Positions 56,567 through 64,000 of a stretch of 64,000 nucleotides of DNA are shown here, in pieces. The DNA is from Microbacterium sp. C7(2022). Its GTDB lineage: Bacteria; Actinomycetota; Actinomycetes; Actinomycetales; Microbacteriaceae. The translations under genes and the position numbers were made by a program. The stretch lies in assembly GCF_028823665.1 (NCBI RefSeq), contig NZ_JAPEHV010000005.1, positions 124,001 to 188,000 of the forward strand, in the 5' to 3' direction. The notes below the pieces were generated by a model, which made no database searches, had not been told where the DNA came from, and worked only from the letters and a program-made list of their open reading frames with translations. Position 1 is the first letter of the stretch, and each line of letters begins with the position of its first letter.

Positions 56567-57391
56567 CTATTCGGTGGAGGCCGAGGTTGCGCCCTGCACG
56601 TGGTGCCGGCCGCGGGGGAGAACAATGGGGGATCCGGAGACCGGATCGGGGATGACGATGGCGTCGATGTTGAAGACGTCGCGGATCAGTCCGTCCGTCA
56701 TCACCTCGGCTGGTGGCCCGTCGGCAACGATGCGCCCGTCGCGCAGTGCGAACACATGGTCGGCGTAGCGGGCTGCCATGTTCATATCGTGCAGCACCAT
56801 CACGATCGTGGTGCCGCGATCACGGTTTAGGTCGGTGAGGAGGTCGAGCACCTCGATCTGATGGGCGACATCGAGGAAGGTCGTCGGCTCGTCCAACAGC
56901 AGGATGTCGGTCTCTTGCGCGAGCGCCATCGCGATCCAGACGCGCTGGCGCTGGCCCCCGGACAGTTCGTCCACGCTGCGATCGGCCAGATCGTCGGTGC
57001 CCGTCGCCGTGAGCGCCTGCGCCACGACGTCGTAGTCGTGGGCGCTCCATCGAGCGAGGAGCTTCTGGTGGGGGTAACGTCCCCGGCCGACCAGATCGCT
57101 CACCACGATGCCTTCGGGGGCAACGGGGCTCTGCGGAAGCAGGCCCAGGGTGCGCGCGACCTCCTTGGAGGGGCGGGTGTGGATGGCATGGCCATCAAGG
57201 ACAACCTGTCCGGTCTTCGGAGTCAGCAGTCGCGACAGCGCACGCAGGAGCGTCGACTTGCCGCAGCCATTCGCGCCGATGATCGCCGTAATGCACCCGG
57301 GTGGGATCGCGAGTTCCAAGCTGTCGACGATCGTGCGGTCGCCGTAGGCGAGTGTGACGTCGTGTGCGGTGAGCTGGTGTGTTCGGGTCAC
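56567..57391 (-). CDS. Iron-siderophore ABC transporter, ATP-binding subunit
   Basis: FepC/FecE-type ATPase, 274 residues. Walker [10 protein letters not shown] near residue 39, Q-loop [14 protein letters not shown] near 83, signature [17 protein letters not shown] near 142, Walker [17 protein letters not shown] and H-loop [13 protein letters not shown]. The GTG start overlaps the permease stop by 4 nt. Powers uptake together with the two permeases and the binding protein. Confidence 0.96.
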   Translation of the reverse strand: MTRTHQLTAHDVTLAYGDRTIVDSLELAIPPGCITAIIGANGCGKSTLLRALSRLLTPKTGQVVLDGHAIHTRPSKEVARTLGLLPQSPVAPEGIVVSDLVGRGRYPHQKLLARWSAHDYDVVAQALTATGTDDLADRSVDELSGGQRQRVWIAMALAQETDILLLDEPTTFLDVAHQIEVLDLLTDLNRDRGTTIVMVLHDMNMAARYADHVFALRDGRIVADGPPAEVMTDGLIRDVFNIDAIVIPDPVSGSPIVLPRGRHHVQGATSASTE

Positions 57392-58443
57392 AAGGATGCT
57401 CCAGACCGGTTGGTGCGGATCAGCAGGTAGACGAGATAGGGCGCGCCGAGGACACCCGTGATGACACCCACCGGGTATCTGCTGTCGAAGGCGAACTGGC
57501 CGACGAGATCCGAAATGCTCACGAGCAGGGCGCCCACCAGGCCCGCTGGCACGAGCAAGGACGCCCCGCCGCCGACCAGGCGCGCGGCGATCGGGCCCGC
57601 CATGAACGCAACGAACGCGATCGGTCCGGTCGCTGCGGTCGCAACGGCCAGGAGCGCGACGGCAGCGAGAATCAGCACGATTCGTGTGCGACTGACGTGG
57701 ACGCCGAGTCCGGCGGCCGAGTCATCGCCGAGGCGGAGGGCGGTGAGGTTTCGGGTCTGACCCAACAGTGCGGGGACGAGCACTGCACAGGCAATGGCGA
57801 CGGGGAGAACCATGTCCCAGCTCGCGTTGTTCAGGCTGCCAGTCAGCCAGCGCATGGCTGTTTGCAGGTCCCACGCCGGTGCCCGCGACAGGAGGTAGGT
57901 CACCAGCGAGTCGAGCATGGCGGCAACGCCGATACCGATCAGGATCAGTCGGGTACCCGACATGCCGCCCTTGTGGGAGAGCAGGTAGATGGCGGTGGCG
58001 GTGATCAGCGCGCCGGCGAGGGCGAACAGCGACACCCACGTTTCATCGAGAGCCAAGACGATGATCGCGAACACCGCCGCGGCACTTGCGCCCGAGCTGA
58101 TTCCGATGATGTCGGGGGATGCCAGGGGGTTGCGTAGCATCGTCTGGAACGTGACACCGGCCATTCCGAATGACAGTCCCGCGAGGATGGCGAGCACCAC
58201 GCGAGGAAGTCGCAGTTCACCCACCGTGAACGACGCACCCGGCACATCCTGCCCGAGTATGACGCCGACAACCTCCGCCGGGGTGTAGAAGGTGTTGCCG
58301 ATCATGAGGCTGACCGCGAAGACCGCGAGCAGGATGGCAGCAAGTGCGCCGACGACGGCACCGTTGCGGCGCATTCGGCGTGCACGAGCGTGGCGCACGG
58401 TCGCGGCATCCATGATCGACGTCTTCTGTGCGAGGGCGCTCAC
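57388..58443 (-). CDS. Iron-siderophore ABC transporter, permease 2 (FecCD family)
   Basis: A 351-residue BtuC/FecCD-type permease with about ten helices. [20 protein letters not shown] near residue 95, [16 protein letters not shown] near 125 and the cytoplasmic helix ahead of [20 protein letters not shown] sequence near 265 identify it. Lacks a signal sequence. Overlaps both neighbours by 4 nt. Confidence 0.95.
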   Translation of the reverse strand: MSALAQKTSIMDAATVRHARARRMRRNGAVVGALAAILLAVFAVSLMIGNTFYTPAEVVGVILGQDVPGASFTVGELRLPRVVLAILAGLSFGMAGVTFQTMLRNPLASPDIIGISSGASAAAVFAIIVLALDETWVSLFALAGALITATAIYLLSHKGGMSGTRLILIGIGVAAMLDSLVTYLLSRAPAWDLQTAMRWLTGSLNNASWDMVLPVAIACAVLVPALLGQTRNLTALRLGDDSAAGLGVHVSRTRIVLILAAVALLAVATAATGPIAFVAFMAGPIAARLVGGGASLLVPAGLVGALLVSISDLVGQFAFDSRYPVGVITGVLGAPYLVYLLIRTNRSGASL

Positions 58444-59486
58444 AGTTCACGCACCTTCTGGCGGCGCACGATCCAGATGAAGAAGGGCGCGCCGATGAAC
58501 GCGGTGATGATGCCGACCTCGATTTCTTGCGGACGAGCGATCACACGACCGATGACGTCGGCGAGGATGAGCAGTTCGGCGCCCGCGATCGCCGTGAAGG
58601 GGAGGAGCCACCGGTGGTCCGTGCCGACGAGTAGCCGGCACAAGTGGGGGATGACCAGCCCGACGAATGCGATGGGGCCAGCGACCGCGGTCGCGGCGCC
58701 GCACAGAACCACCGCGCCGGCGGACGCGATGATCCGCGTGCGCGCGACGTTCTCGCCGAGCCCGGTGGCGAGATCATCGCCGAGGGCGAGTGAGTTCATG
58801 CCTCGCGCGCACGCGAAGCAGATGAGGGCGCCGATGGCAAGGACAGGCAGCACCAGGGTGATGCGATCCCATGTTGCGCCGCCGACGCCGCCGATCTGCC
58901 AGAAACGGAACGTCTCGAGGATGTCGACACGGGGGAGCAGGATCGCGCTCACGAGCGACATGAACGCCGCCGACGTCGCCGCGCCCGCCAGCGCCAGTTT
59001 CAAAGGAGTCGCGCCGCCGCGGCCCAGGGAACCGACCATGTAGACGAACACGGCTGCGACAGCGGAACCAGCAATCGCGAATCCCATGGTTGCCAAGGGG
59101 GCCGTGACGCTGAAGAACGCGATGCCGATGACGACAGCAAGCGCTGCGCCCGCTGACACCCCCAGGATGCCGGGGTCGGCCAGGGGGTTGCGCGTGACCG
59201 CCTGCATGGTGGCGCCCGACAGTGCCAGGGCCGCGCCGACGAGGATGGCGAGCACGGTGCGCGGGATCCGCGCGGCGACCGCCGCCTCGGCGACACCCGA
59301 GGTATCCCCGGTCACGCCGGCGATGATCTCCCCGAGTGAGACCGAACGGACGCCGAACGCGACCGATGCGACGCACAGCACGATCAGCAGTGCGACGAGC
59401 CCGACCAGCCAGGCCAGACGCACCGTTGTCGGCCGCCGCACCTGTGCGACGGTCGACAACGATGGAGAAGGCTGGGTGATGCTCAC
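58440..59486 (-). CDS. Iron-siderophore ABC transporter, permease 1 (FecCD family)
   Basis: A 348-residue permease homologous to its neighbour. RIPRTVLAILVGAALALSGA near residue 90, RNPLADPGILGVSAGAAL near 118 and GPIAFVGLVIPHLCRLLVG near 272 are the FecCD signatures. Together the two proteins form the heterodimeric channel. GTG start overlaps the binding-protein stop by 4 nt. Confidence 0.95.
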   Translation of the reverse strand: MSITQPSPSLSTVAQVRRPTTVRLAWLVGLVALLIVLCVASVAFGVRSVSLGEIIAGVTGDTSGVAEAAVAARIPRTVLAILVGAALALSGATMQAVTRNPLADPGILGVSAGAALAVVIGIAFFSVTAPLATMGFAIAGSAVAAVFVYMVGSLGRGGATPLKLALAGAATSAAFMSLVSAILLPRVDILETFRFWQIGGVGGATWDRITLVLPVLAIGALICFACARGMNSLALGDDLATGLGENVARTRIIASAGAVVLCGAATAVAGPIAFVGLVIPHLCRLLVGTDHRWLLPFTAIAGAELLILADVIGRVIARPQEIEVGIITAFIGAPFFIWIVRRQKVREL

Positions 59487-60520
59487 CCGTCCTGGTTCAG
59501 TGCGCCGGCGAGGAGCGCGAAGTAGTCGTCGATGCCCCAGCCGATCGACAGCGGAGATGGGTTCGCTGAAGCAGCGAGAGGCGTGTTGTTCTCGAGCACC
59601 GCGATCTGGCCGGCTGCAACGGCCGGAATCTTCGACAGCAGTGCGTCGGCCTGGATCGCGTCGACGATCGCTCCGTCGGCGTCGCCGTAGGTGACGAAGA
59701 CGTCGACATCGTCGAAGCGCTCAGCTTCCTCAGCGCTCACGGTGAGGTAGAACGCGTCCGAGCCCTCGGATTCCTCGGTCACGACCGCAGGCTCGGGCAG
59801 GCCCAACTCCGTCAGGAATGCCGGACGCGTGTCGAGGCTGGTGTAGAACCCGATCTGGCTGAAGTCCGCGGGGTCGAGGTAGGAGAACAGCACCGACGAC
59901 TCGGCGAGCTCGGGGTAGCTCGCGAGCGCAGCATCCACCTCGCCCTGGAGTTCTGCGATGAGTGCGTCGCCCTCCACAGACAGGCCCAGGGCCTGCGAGT
60001 TGAGACGGATCATGTCCTGGTACGAGGTGCCCCATGCGACCTCGGGGTAGGCGACAACGGGAGCGATCTTCGACAGTGTGTCGTAGTCCTCCTGCGTCAG
60101 ACCCGAGTACGCCGCGAGGATCACGTCGGGGTTGGTATCGGCGACAGCCTCGAAATCAATGCCATCCGTCTCGTCGAACAGCACGGGGGTTTCGGCGCCC
60201 AGCTCGTCGAGGGCGTCCTCGACCCACGGGAGGACGCCGTCGCCGTCGTCGTCGCCCCAGGTGGCCTTGCTCATGCCGACGGGAACGATGCCCAGAGCGA
60301 TCGGGACCTCGTGGTTTGCCCACGCGATGGTGGCCACGCGTTCGGGCTGCTCGTCGATCACTGTCTCGCCGAAAGCGTGCGTGACGGTCACGGGGAAGCT
60401 GTCACCCGACACCACCTCGGGCGCGGACGCCGTCTCGGAGGAGGAGGTGGAGCAGCCACTCAGGACGAGCGCAGCGGTGGCGGCAAGGCCGAGAGCGGCG
60501 GCGGTACGGGTACGAGGCAC
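59483..60520 (-). CDS. Iron-siderophore ABC transporter, substrate-binding lipoprotein
   Basis: A 345-residue FepB-type lipoprotein; lipobox VLSGC with the lipidated cysteine at residue 23. VTVTHAFGETVIDEQPERVATI near residues 44-65 (split) is the usual start of the fold, and DADGAIVDAIQADALLSKIP is near 280. It binds ferric siderophores outside the membrane. GTG start with AAGGATG upstream. First gene of the operon; the promoter carries an iron box. No siderophore synthesis genes are in the window, so the ligand may be a xenosiderophore or made elsewhere. Confidence 0.95.
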   Translation of the reverse strand: MPRTRTAAALGLAATAALVLSGCSTSSSETASAPEVVSGDSFPVTVTHAFGETVIDEQPERVATIAWANHEVPIALGIVPVGMSKATWGDDDGDGVLPWVEDALDELGAETPVLFDETDGIDFEAVADTNPDVILAAYSGLTQEDYDTLSKIAPVVAYPEVAWGTSYQDMIRLNSQALGLSVEGDALIAELQGEVDAALASYPELAESSVLFSYLDPADFSQIGFYTSLDTRPAFLTELGLPEPAVVTEESEGSDAFYLTVSAEEAERFDDVDVFVTYGDADGAIVDAIQADALLSKIPAVAAGQIAVLENNTPLAASANPSPLSIGWGIDDYFALLAGALNQDG

Positions 60521-60543
60521 GAGACATCCTTCGATTCGGTCAG

Positions 60544-60557
60544 TAAGGCAAGCCTTA
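60544..60557 (-). promoter_or_regulatory. DtxR/IdeR-type iron box of the siderophore-uptake operon
   Basis: TAAGGC-AA-GCCTTA, perfect 6-nt arms, agreeing with about 13 of 19 positions of the DtxR consensus when extended. It abuts a minus-strand -10-like TAATGT (60557-60562), 24 nt before the substrate-binding protein start. A further TTAGGT half-site-like sequence lies at about 60564-60569. Iron-bound DtxR should repress here. Confidence 0.8.
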
Positions 60558-60602
60558 CATTAGTTAGGTGAAGCGAAACGTGCGAATCGAGAGTGACCTC
60601 GT

Positions 60603-60630
60603 GTGACGCTCAGGTACGCCGACCTATACT
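60603..60630 (+). promoter_or_regulatory. Promoter of the ABC-F gene
   Basis: GTGACG (60603-60608) and TATACT (60625-60630), separated by 16 nt. Transcription from near 60637 gives a leader of about 50 nt. It lies back to back with the iron-box promoter. Confidence 0.6.
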
Positions 60631-60686
60631 GGAAAGACTGCCATTCGGTCAGGTCTCCCATTTCTTCTACGGAACGGACGTTCGCT

Positions 60687-62285
60687 GTGCTTGCCGTGCA
60701 CGACCTCGAAATCCGCGTCGGCGCGCGCGTCTTGATGTCGGACGTATCGTTCCGCGTCTCGGCTGGCGACAAGGTCGGCCTCGTTGGGCGCAACGGCGCG
60801 GGGAAAACGACGCTCACCAAGGTGCTCGCCGGCGACCTGCTGTCGGCTGCGGGGCGGGTAGACCGCTCCGGCGAACTCGGCTATCTGCCTCAGGACCCTC
60901 GTTCGGGTGACCCTGAGATGCTCGCCCGCACGCGCATCCTCGATGCTCGTGGACTCGGCACTCTTGCGCTGGGGATGAGCGAGGCATCGCTGGCGATGGG
61001 AGACCCCGACGAGAAGGTTGCGGCCCGCGCGATGCGCAAGTACGCGAACCTCACCGAGCGATTCGAGGCGCAGGGCGGCTACGCAGCCGAAGCAGAAGCG
61101 GCGTCGATCGCGCACAACCTCTCGCTCCCGGACCGAATTCTCGACCAGCCGCTGAAGACGCTCTCCGGCGGACAGCGACGGCGCATCGAACTCGCGCGAA
61201 TCCTGTTCTCGGACGCCGACTCGATGATCCTCGACGAACCGACCAACCACCTCGACGCGGACAGCGTCGTGTGGTTGCGTGAGTTCTTGAAGAACTACAA
61301 GGGCGGGCTGATCGTCATCAGTCACGATGTGGAACTCGTCGGCGAGACGGTCAACCGTGTGTTCTACCTGGACGCGAACCGTCAGGTCATAGACGTCTAC
61401 AACATGAACTGGAAGAACTACCTTCGCCAGCGCGTCGCCGATGAAGAGCGCCGCAAGAAGGAGCGCGTCAACGTCGAAAAGAAGGCGACAGCCCTGCAAC
61501 TGCAGGCTGCGCGATTCGGCGCGAAGGCTTCGAAGGCGGCGTCGGCACACCAGATGGTCGCACGCGCAGAAAAGATGCTGTCAGGGCTTGACGAGGTGCG
61601 CCAGGAAGAGCGCGTCGCGAAGCTCCGCTTCCCCAAGCCTGCTCCGTGCGGCAAGACGCCACTCATGGCATCCGGTCTGTCAAAATCGTACGGCTCACTC
61701 GAAATCTTCACCGATGTCGACCTCGCGATCGATCGCGGTTCCAAAGTCGTGATCCTCGGGCTCAACGGCGCCGGAAAAACCACGCTGCTGCGCATTCTTG
61801 CCGGCGTCGATCAGCCCGATACCGGGCAACTTGAGCCGGGTCACGGGCTCAAGGTTGGCTACTACGCGCAGGAGCACGAGAACCTCGACGTCGATCGCTC
61901 GGTGTTGGAGAACATGATGTCGGCAGCGCCCGACATCAATGCCACAGAGGCGCGCAAGGTGCTCGGGTCGTTCCTGTTCACGGGTGACGACGTGCTGAAG
62001 CCTGCGGGGGTGCTTTCCGGGGGCGAGAAGACTCGGTTGTCGCTGGCGACACTCGTCGTCTCGAGTGCGAACATGCTCTTGCTTGATGAGCCGACGAACA
62101 ACCTCGACCCGGCCTCGCGAGAAGAGATCCTCGGGGCCCTGGCGCACTACGAGGGCGCGGTCGTTCTCGTGTCGCACGATGAGGGCGCTGTCGAAGCGCT
62201 CAATCCCGAACGCGTGCTTATCCTGCCCGACGGTGTCGAAGACATCTGGGGTCGCGATTACGCGGATCTCATCACGCTCGCCTGA
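60687..62285 (+). CDS. ABC-F family ATPase (ribosome-associated type)
   Basis: A 532-residue protein with two ABC ATPase domains and no membrane helices. Walker A GRNGAGKTT near residue 36 and GLNGAGKTT near 360; signatures LSGGQRRRIELAR near 160 and LSGGEKTRLSLA near 440; Walker B MILDEPTNHLDAD and LLLDEPTNNLDPA. A charged linker of about 80 residues (ADEERRKKERVNVEKKATAL) corresponds to the P-site tRNA-interacting motif. Such proteins act on the ribosome: EttA/Uup-like translation factors or, for some, antibiotic protection. GTG 60687 is chosen to match the normal N terminus; earlier in-frame GTG codons are less likely. Confidence 0.92.
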   Translation: MLAVHDLEIRVGARVLMSDVSFRVSAGDKVGLVGRNGAGKTTLTKVLAGDLLSAAGRVDRSGELGYLPQDPRSGDPEMLARTRILDARGLGTLALGMSEASLAMGDPDEKVAARAMRKYANLTERFEAQGGYAAEAEAASIAHNLSLPDRILDQPLKTLSGGQRRRIELARILFSDADSMILDEPTNHLDADSVVWLREFLKNYKGGLIVISHDVELVGETVNRVFYLDANRQVIDVYNMNWKNYLRQRVADEERRKKERVNVEKKATALQLQAARFGAKASKAASAHQMVARAEKMLSGLDEVRQEERVAKLRFPKPAPCGKTPLMASGLSKSYGSLEIFTDVDLAIDRGSKVVILGLNGAGKTTLLRILAGVDQPDTGQLEPGHGLKVGYYAQEHENLDVDRSVLENMMSAAPDINATEARKVLGSFLFTGDDVLKPAGVLSGGEKTRLSLATLVVSSANMLLLDEPTNNLDPASREEILGALAHYEGAVVLVSHDEGAVEALNPERVLILPDGVEDIWGRDYADLITLA

Positions 62286-62294
62286 GGCTGCCTG

Positions 62295-63182
62295 CTACTG
62301 CAGCGCGTCGAGGAGGGCATCCTCGTCGTCGGCATCACGGTCGCGGCGGCGTTGCGCTCGGCGAGGGGTCGGTTGTCTGGATGCCGCGGCCGCGCCCTCT
62401 GCGGCGGCATCCTCTTCGTCTTCTCGCCGGTGCTGGCGTTCGGTTCTGATGACGTAGCCGATGAAGACGAAGCCCATGATCGCGAACAAGATCCACTGGA
62501 TCGCATACGACAGGTGCGGGCCGGGATCTTCGGACGGCGCCTCCAGTGCAGCGGGAGTCACTGCCGCGGCGGGATCTTCGGACACCATCAACCCGTAAGC
62601 GCTGGTATCCATTGCTTCGCCGGTCGCCGCGTCGACCGTCTCTGCCACCAGCGGCACGTTGATGGTCGGAACCTGGCCCTCGGGTGCGGAGCGGCCCGAT
62701 GACGGGAGCGGTTCGCTGGGGCGCAACCGCACGATGACCGTGGTCTCCCCGTCCGGCGGAGCGGGGACAGCGTCGGGTTCGGGTTGGTCGTCGCCGGGTG
62801 GAACCCAGCCACGGTCGACCAGGAAGACTCGGCCGTCGGTCAATTCGAACGGTACCAGCACCTCGAAGGCCGCGGTGCCGCCGTGCGGACGATTGCGGGC
62901 AAGCACCTGGTCCTCGAGGACATAGGTACCGACGAGCTCGACGGGGCGCCACTCATCGTCAGGATCGAGCGCGGTCCCGGCGGGGATAACCTCGGCCAGC
63001 GGCACGGGGGCAGCATCGTAGTTCTGCTCGACAAGAGCGAGCTGTGCCGATCGGTCCTCATTGCGAGTGAACTGCCAATGTGACAAGAACGTGCACGCGA
63101 TGGCGAACACGACTGCGAGGGCGATGTAGATGGCCCATCTGCCGGCCTTCGGCAGGCTCTGCATGCTGCGGGCCCGACTCAT
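62295..63182 (-). CDS. SURF1 family cytochrome oxidase assembly protein
   Basis: A 295-residue membrane protein with helix 1 near 14-36 and helix 2 near 232-254, and a large external domain. GRWAIYIALAVVFAIACTFL followed by the conserved SHWQFTRNEDR near 37, LVDRGWVPPG near 128 and the late HLSYAIQWILFAIMGFVFIGY identify SURF1. It helps insert haem a into subunit I, so it fits ctaA, ctaB and ctaD in this window. C-terminal tail highly charged. ATG overlaps the upstream gene's stop by 4 nt; it ends 9 nt from the convergent ABC-F gene. Confidence 0.94.
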   Translation of the reverse strand: MSRARSMQSLPKAGRWAIYIALAVVFAIACTFLSHWQFTRNEDRSAQLALVEQNYDAAPVPLAEVIPAGTALDPDDEWRPVELVGTYVLEDQVLARNRPHGGTAAFEVLVPFELTDGRVFLVDRGWVPPGDDQPEPDAVPAPPDGETTVIVRLRPSEPLPSSGRSAPEGQVPTINVPLVAETVDAATGEAMDTSAYGLMVSEDPAAAVTPAALEAPSEDPGPHLSYAIQWILFAIMGFVFIGYVIRTERQHRREDEEDAAAEGAAAASRQPTPRRAQRRRDRDADDEDALLDALQ

Positions 63183-63400
63183 CGATCCCACTCCGCGGTC
63201 TCGTCCGCATCGTCGAGTGGTCGGACGGAAACGGGGAAGTCTCGTGCGGCCAGGTAGTCGTGCAGAAATGCGCGGTGCTGGTCGCACGCGACCCAGGTCT
63301 TCACCCGATCGGGTGCGTGGATGCGCGGATTGCGCCATTCGACGCGCCACACAGCGTGGTCTCGGCATCCGGCGCGCGAGCAGATAGCGGATTCGGTCAT
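63179..63400 (-). CDS. Small cysteine/histidine protein, possibly zinc binding
   Basis: A 73-residue protein of unknown function. ICSRAGCRDHAVWRVEWRNP near the start and VACDQHRAFLHDYLAARDFP later provide two C-x(2-4)-C/H pairs (C7, C12 and C39, H42), a pattern consistent with one zinc site. Both ends overlap neighbours by ATGA, so it is translated with SURF1 and DUF3099. It is too tightly coupled to be chance; a role in oxidase assembly or metal handling is conceivable but unproven. Confidence 0.75.
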   Translation of the reverse strand: MTESAICSRAGCRDHAVWRVEWRNPRIHAPDRVKTWVACDQHRAFLHDYLAARDFPVSVRPLDDADETAEWDR

Positions 63401-63777
63401 TGCCGCGTGCCCGCATCATCGTCGGACGGCGGCGCTGGCCTATCGGATTCCTTCAACAGGTAGAACGCCGGCGCTTCGGGAGCGGTATCGCTGCGCTCGG
63501 GACCGCGTGCTTCGAGCATGCGCTCGGGGTTCTCGACCGGACCCGCGGACATCGCCTCGCCGTTGTTCGCCGACACGACGGCGACGTAGGGGAGAAAGAT
63601 CGCGGCTGCGCCGAACAACCATGTCTGCCAGCCGTACGGGGTGATGACGACCATGAGGATAAAGCACACCAGGCGGATCGACATCATGATCAAGTACCGC
63701 TTCGATCGCGCGCCAGCGTCATCGCGCGGGGCGCGAGGGAGGGAGGTGGCAGACGGCGTCCGTTTGGTGCTCTTCAC
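63397..63777 (-). CDS. DUF3099 membrane protein
   Basis: A 126-residue protein with two helices (about 30-48 and 53-72) after a basic N-terminal segment. RSKRYLIMMSIRLVCFILMV followed by ITPYGWQTWLFGAAAIFLPY is the DUF3099 core, and a polar tail follows. Function unknown; in actinobacteria it often accompanies SURF1. The GTG at 63777 is preceded by GGAGGAA, a strong Shine-Dalgarno. First gene of a three-gene unit with 4-nt overlaps. Confidence 0.82.
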   Translation of the reverse strand: MKSTKRTPSATSLPRAPRDDAGARSKRYLIMMSIRLVCFILMVVITPYGWQTWLFGAAAIFLPYVAVVSANNGEAMSAGPVENPERMLEARGPERSDTAPEAPAFYLLKESDRPAPPSDDDAGTRQ

Positions 63778-63935
63778 GGTTCCTCCAGGATACGCCGCGC
63801 GCGCCATGCCTTGGTTCTTCGAGGCTCTCGGCGTGACGAGATGCCGGGGTCGGTCGACCGTGACAGGATGGGCATCGACCTCGTACGGGCGGCTGATCGC
63901 TCGTGATCGTTTCCCCTACCCCGCTCGGAGGCCCC

Positions 63936-64000
63936 ATGTCTACGGATCGCGTCGTTCTTGTCACCGGTGGAAACCGCGGCATCGGCCGCGCCATCGCCGA
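63936..64000 (+). CDS. SDR-family oxidoreductase, N-terminal fragment (3' end outside window)
   Basis: Only 21 codons are visible. VVLVTGGNRGIGRAIA shows the TGxxxGIG nucleotide-binding motif of classical short-chain dehydrogenases, and the placement at residues 6-20 matches FabG-type 3-oxoacyl-ACP reductases. CGGAGG lies 5-9 nt before the ATG. The family is secure, but FabG identity needs the rest of the gene; an FabG/inhA-like pair often follows at this position in Microbacteriaceae. Confidence 0.8.
   Translation, partial: MSTDRVVLVTGGNRGIGRAIA

Noticed and set aside
55654..60520. Siderophore biosynthetic gene cluster
   Set aside because: Only uptake and reductive release genes are present; no NRPS, NIS synthetase or decarboxylase genes were found.

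Overview
This 64 kb window is high-GC chromosomal DNA from an actinobacterium, most likely a Microbacteriaceae member close to Microbacterium. The evidence is gene content and order: an actinobacterial aa3/bcc respiratory chain (ctaD-ctaF, ctaE-qcrC-qcrA-qcrB), RbpA, WhiA, OpcA, the rapZ-whiA-gap-pgk-tpiA-secG-rbpA run, a SUF operon carrying a Rieske ferredoxin gene, and many GTG starts. No tRNA, rRNA, insertion sequence, prophage, CRISPR array or replication origin was seen. Nearly everything is core chromosome.

Layout. 1-6.4 kb: the 3' end of ctaD, ctaF, a rhodanese-like gene, and the leftward ctaE-qcrCAB operon. 6.5-13.7 kb: trpD, a small membrane protein, a PHP phosphoesterase, a CynX/NimT-type MFS exporter, a stand-alone 5'-3' exonuclease, a lipoprotein plus PKD-like exported protein pair, and a YchJ-like protein behind a hairpin-rich intergenic region with a CRP-like site. 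13.8-18 kb: a zinc alcohol dehydrogenase, a DHA2-type MFS exporter and rpsA. 18-21.6 kb: a signalling module of a membrane histidine kinase, a membrane protein with a degenerate GGDEF-like domain and a convergent OmpR-type response regulator. 22-34.5 kb: coaE, uvrB, an OhrR-like MarR regulator divergent from a small zinc-ribbon gene, a variant 5'-nucleotidase, uvrA, uvrC, rapZ and whiA. 34.6-47.3 kb: sodA and central carbon metabolism. Lower glycolysis (gap, pgk, tpiA) runs right with secG and rbpA. The pentose-phosphate operon tkt-tal-pgi-zwf-opcA-pgl runs left, and the two meet at a 42-nt perfect palindrome that acts as a shared terminator. 47.6-50.1 kb: haem O and haem A synthesis (ctaB, ctaA). 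50.3-54.4 kb: sufB-sufD-Rieske ferredoxin-sufC-sufT. 54.5-60.5 kb: a MalY/PatB-type lyase, then a leftward iron-siderophore uptake operon under an iron box. 60.6-64 kb: an ABC-F protein, SURF1 with two small overlapping genes, and the start of an SDR gene.

The genes form a coherent respiratory and iron-linked theme. Oxidase subunits, haem A synthesis, the SURF1 assembly factor, Fe-S assembly and siderophore-iron uptake all lie within 64 kb. An iron-box-like sequence also sits upstream of ctaE.

A recurring feature is leaderless starts. At about a dozen genes a TANNNT-type -10 box lies only 6-8 nt before the ATG or GTG, with no Shine-Dalgarno sequence. I did not find a clearly new defence or biosynthetic system. 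The least explained parts are the kinase/degenerate-GGDEF/regulator module, the lipoprotein-PKD pair, the structured intergenic regions at 12944-13291, 21650-22073 and 47287-47614, and the OhrR-like divergon.
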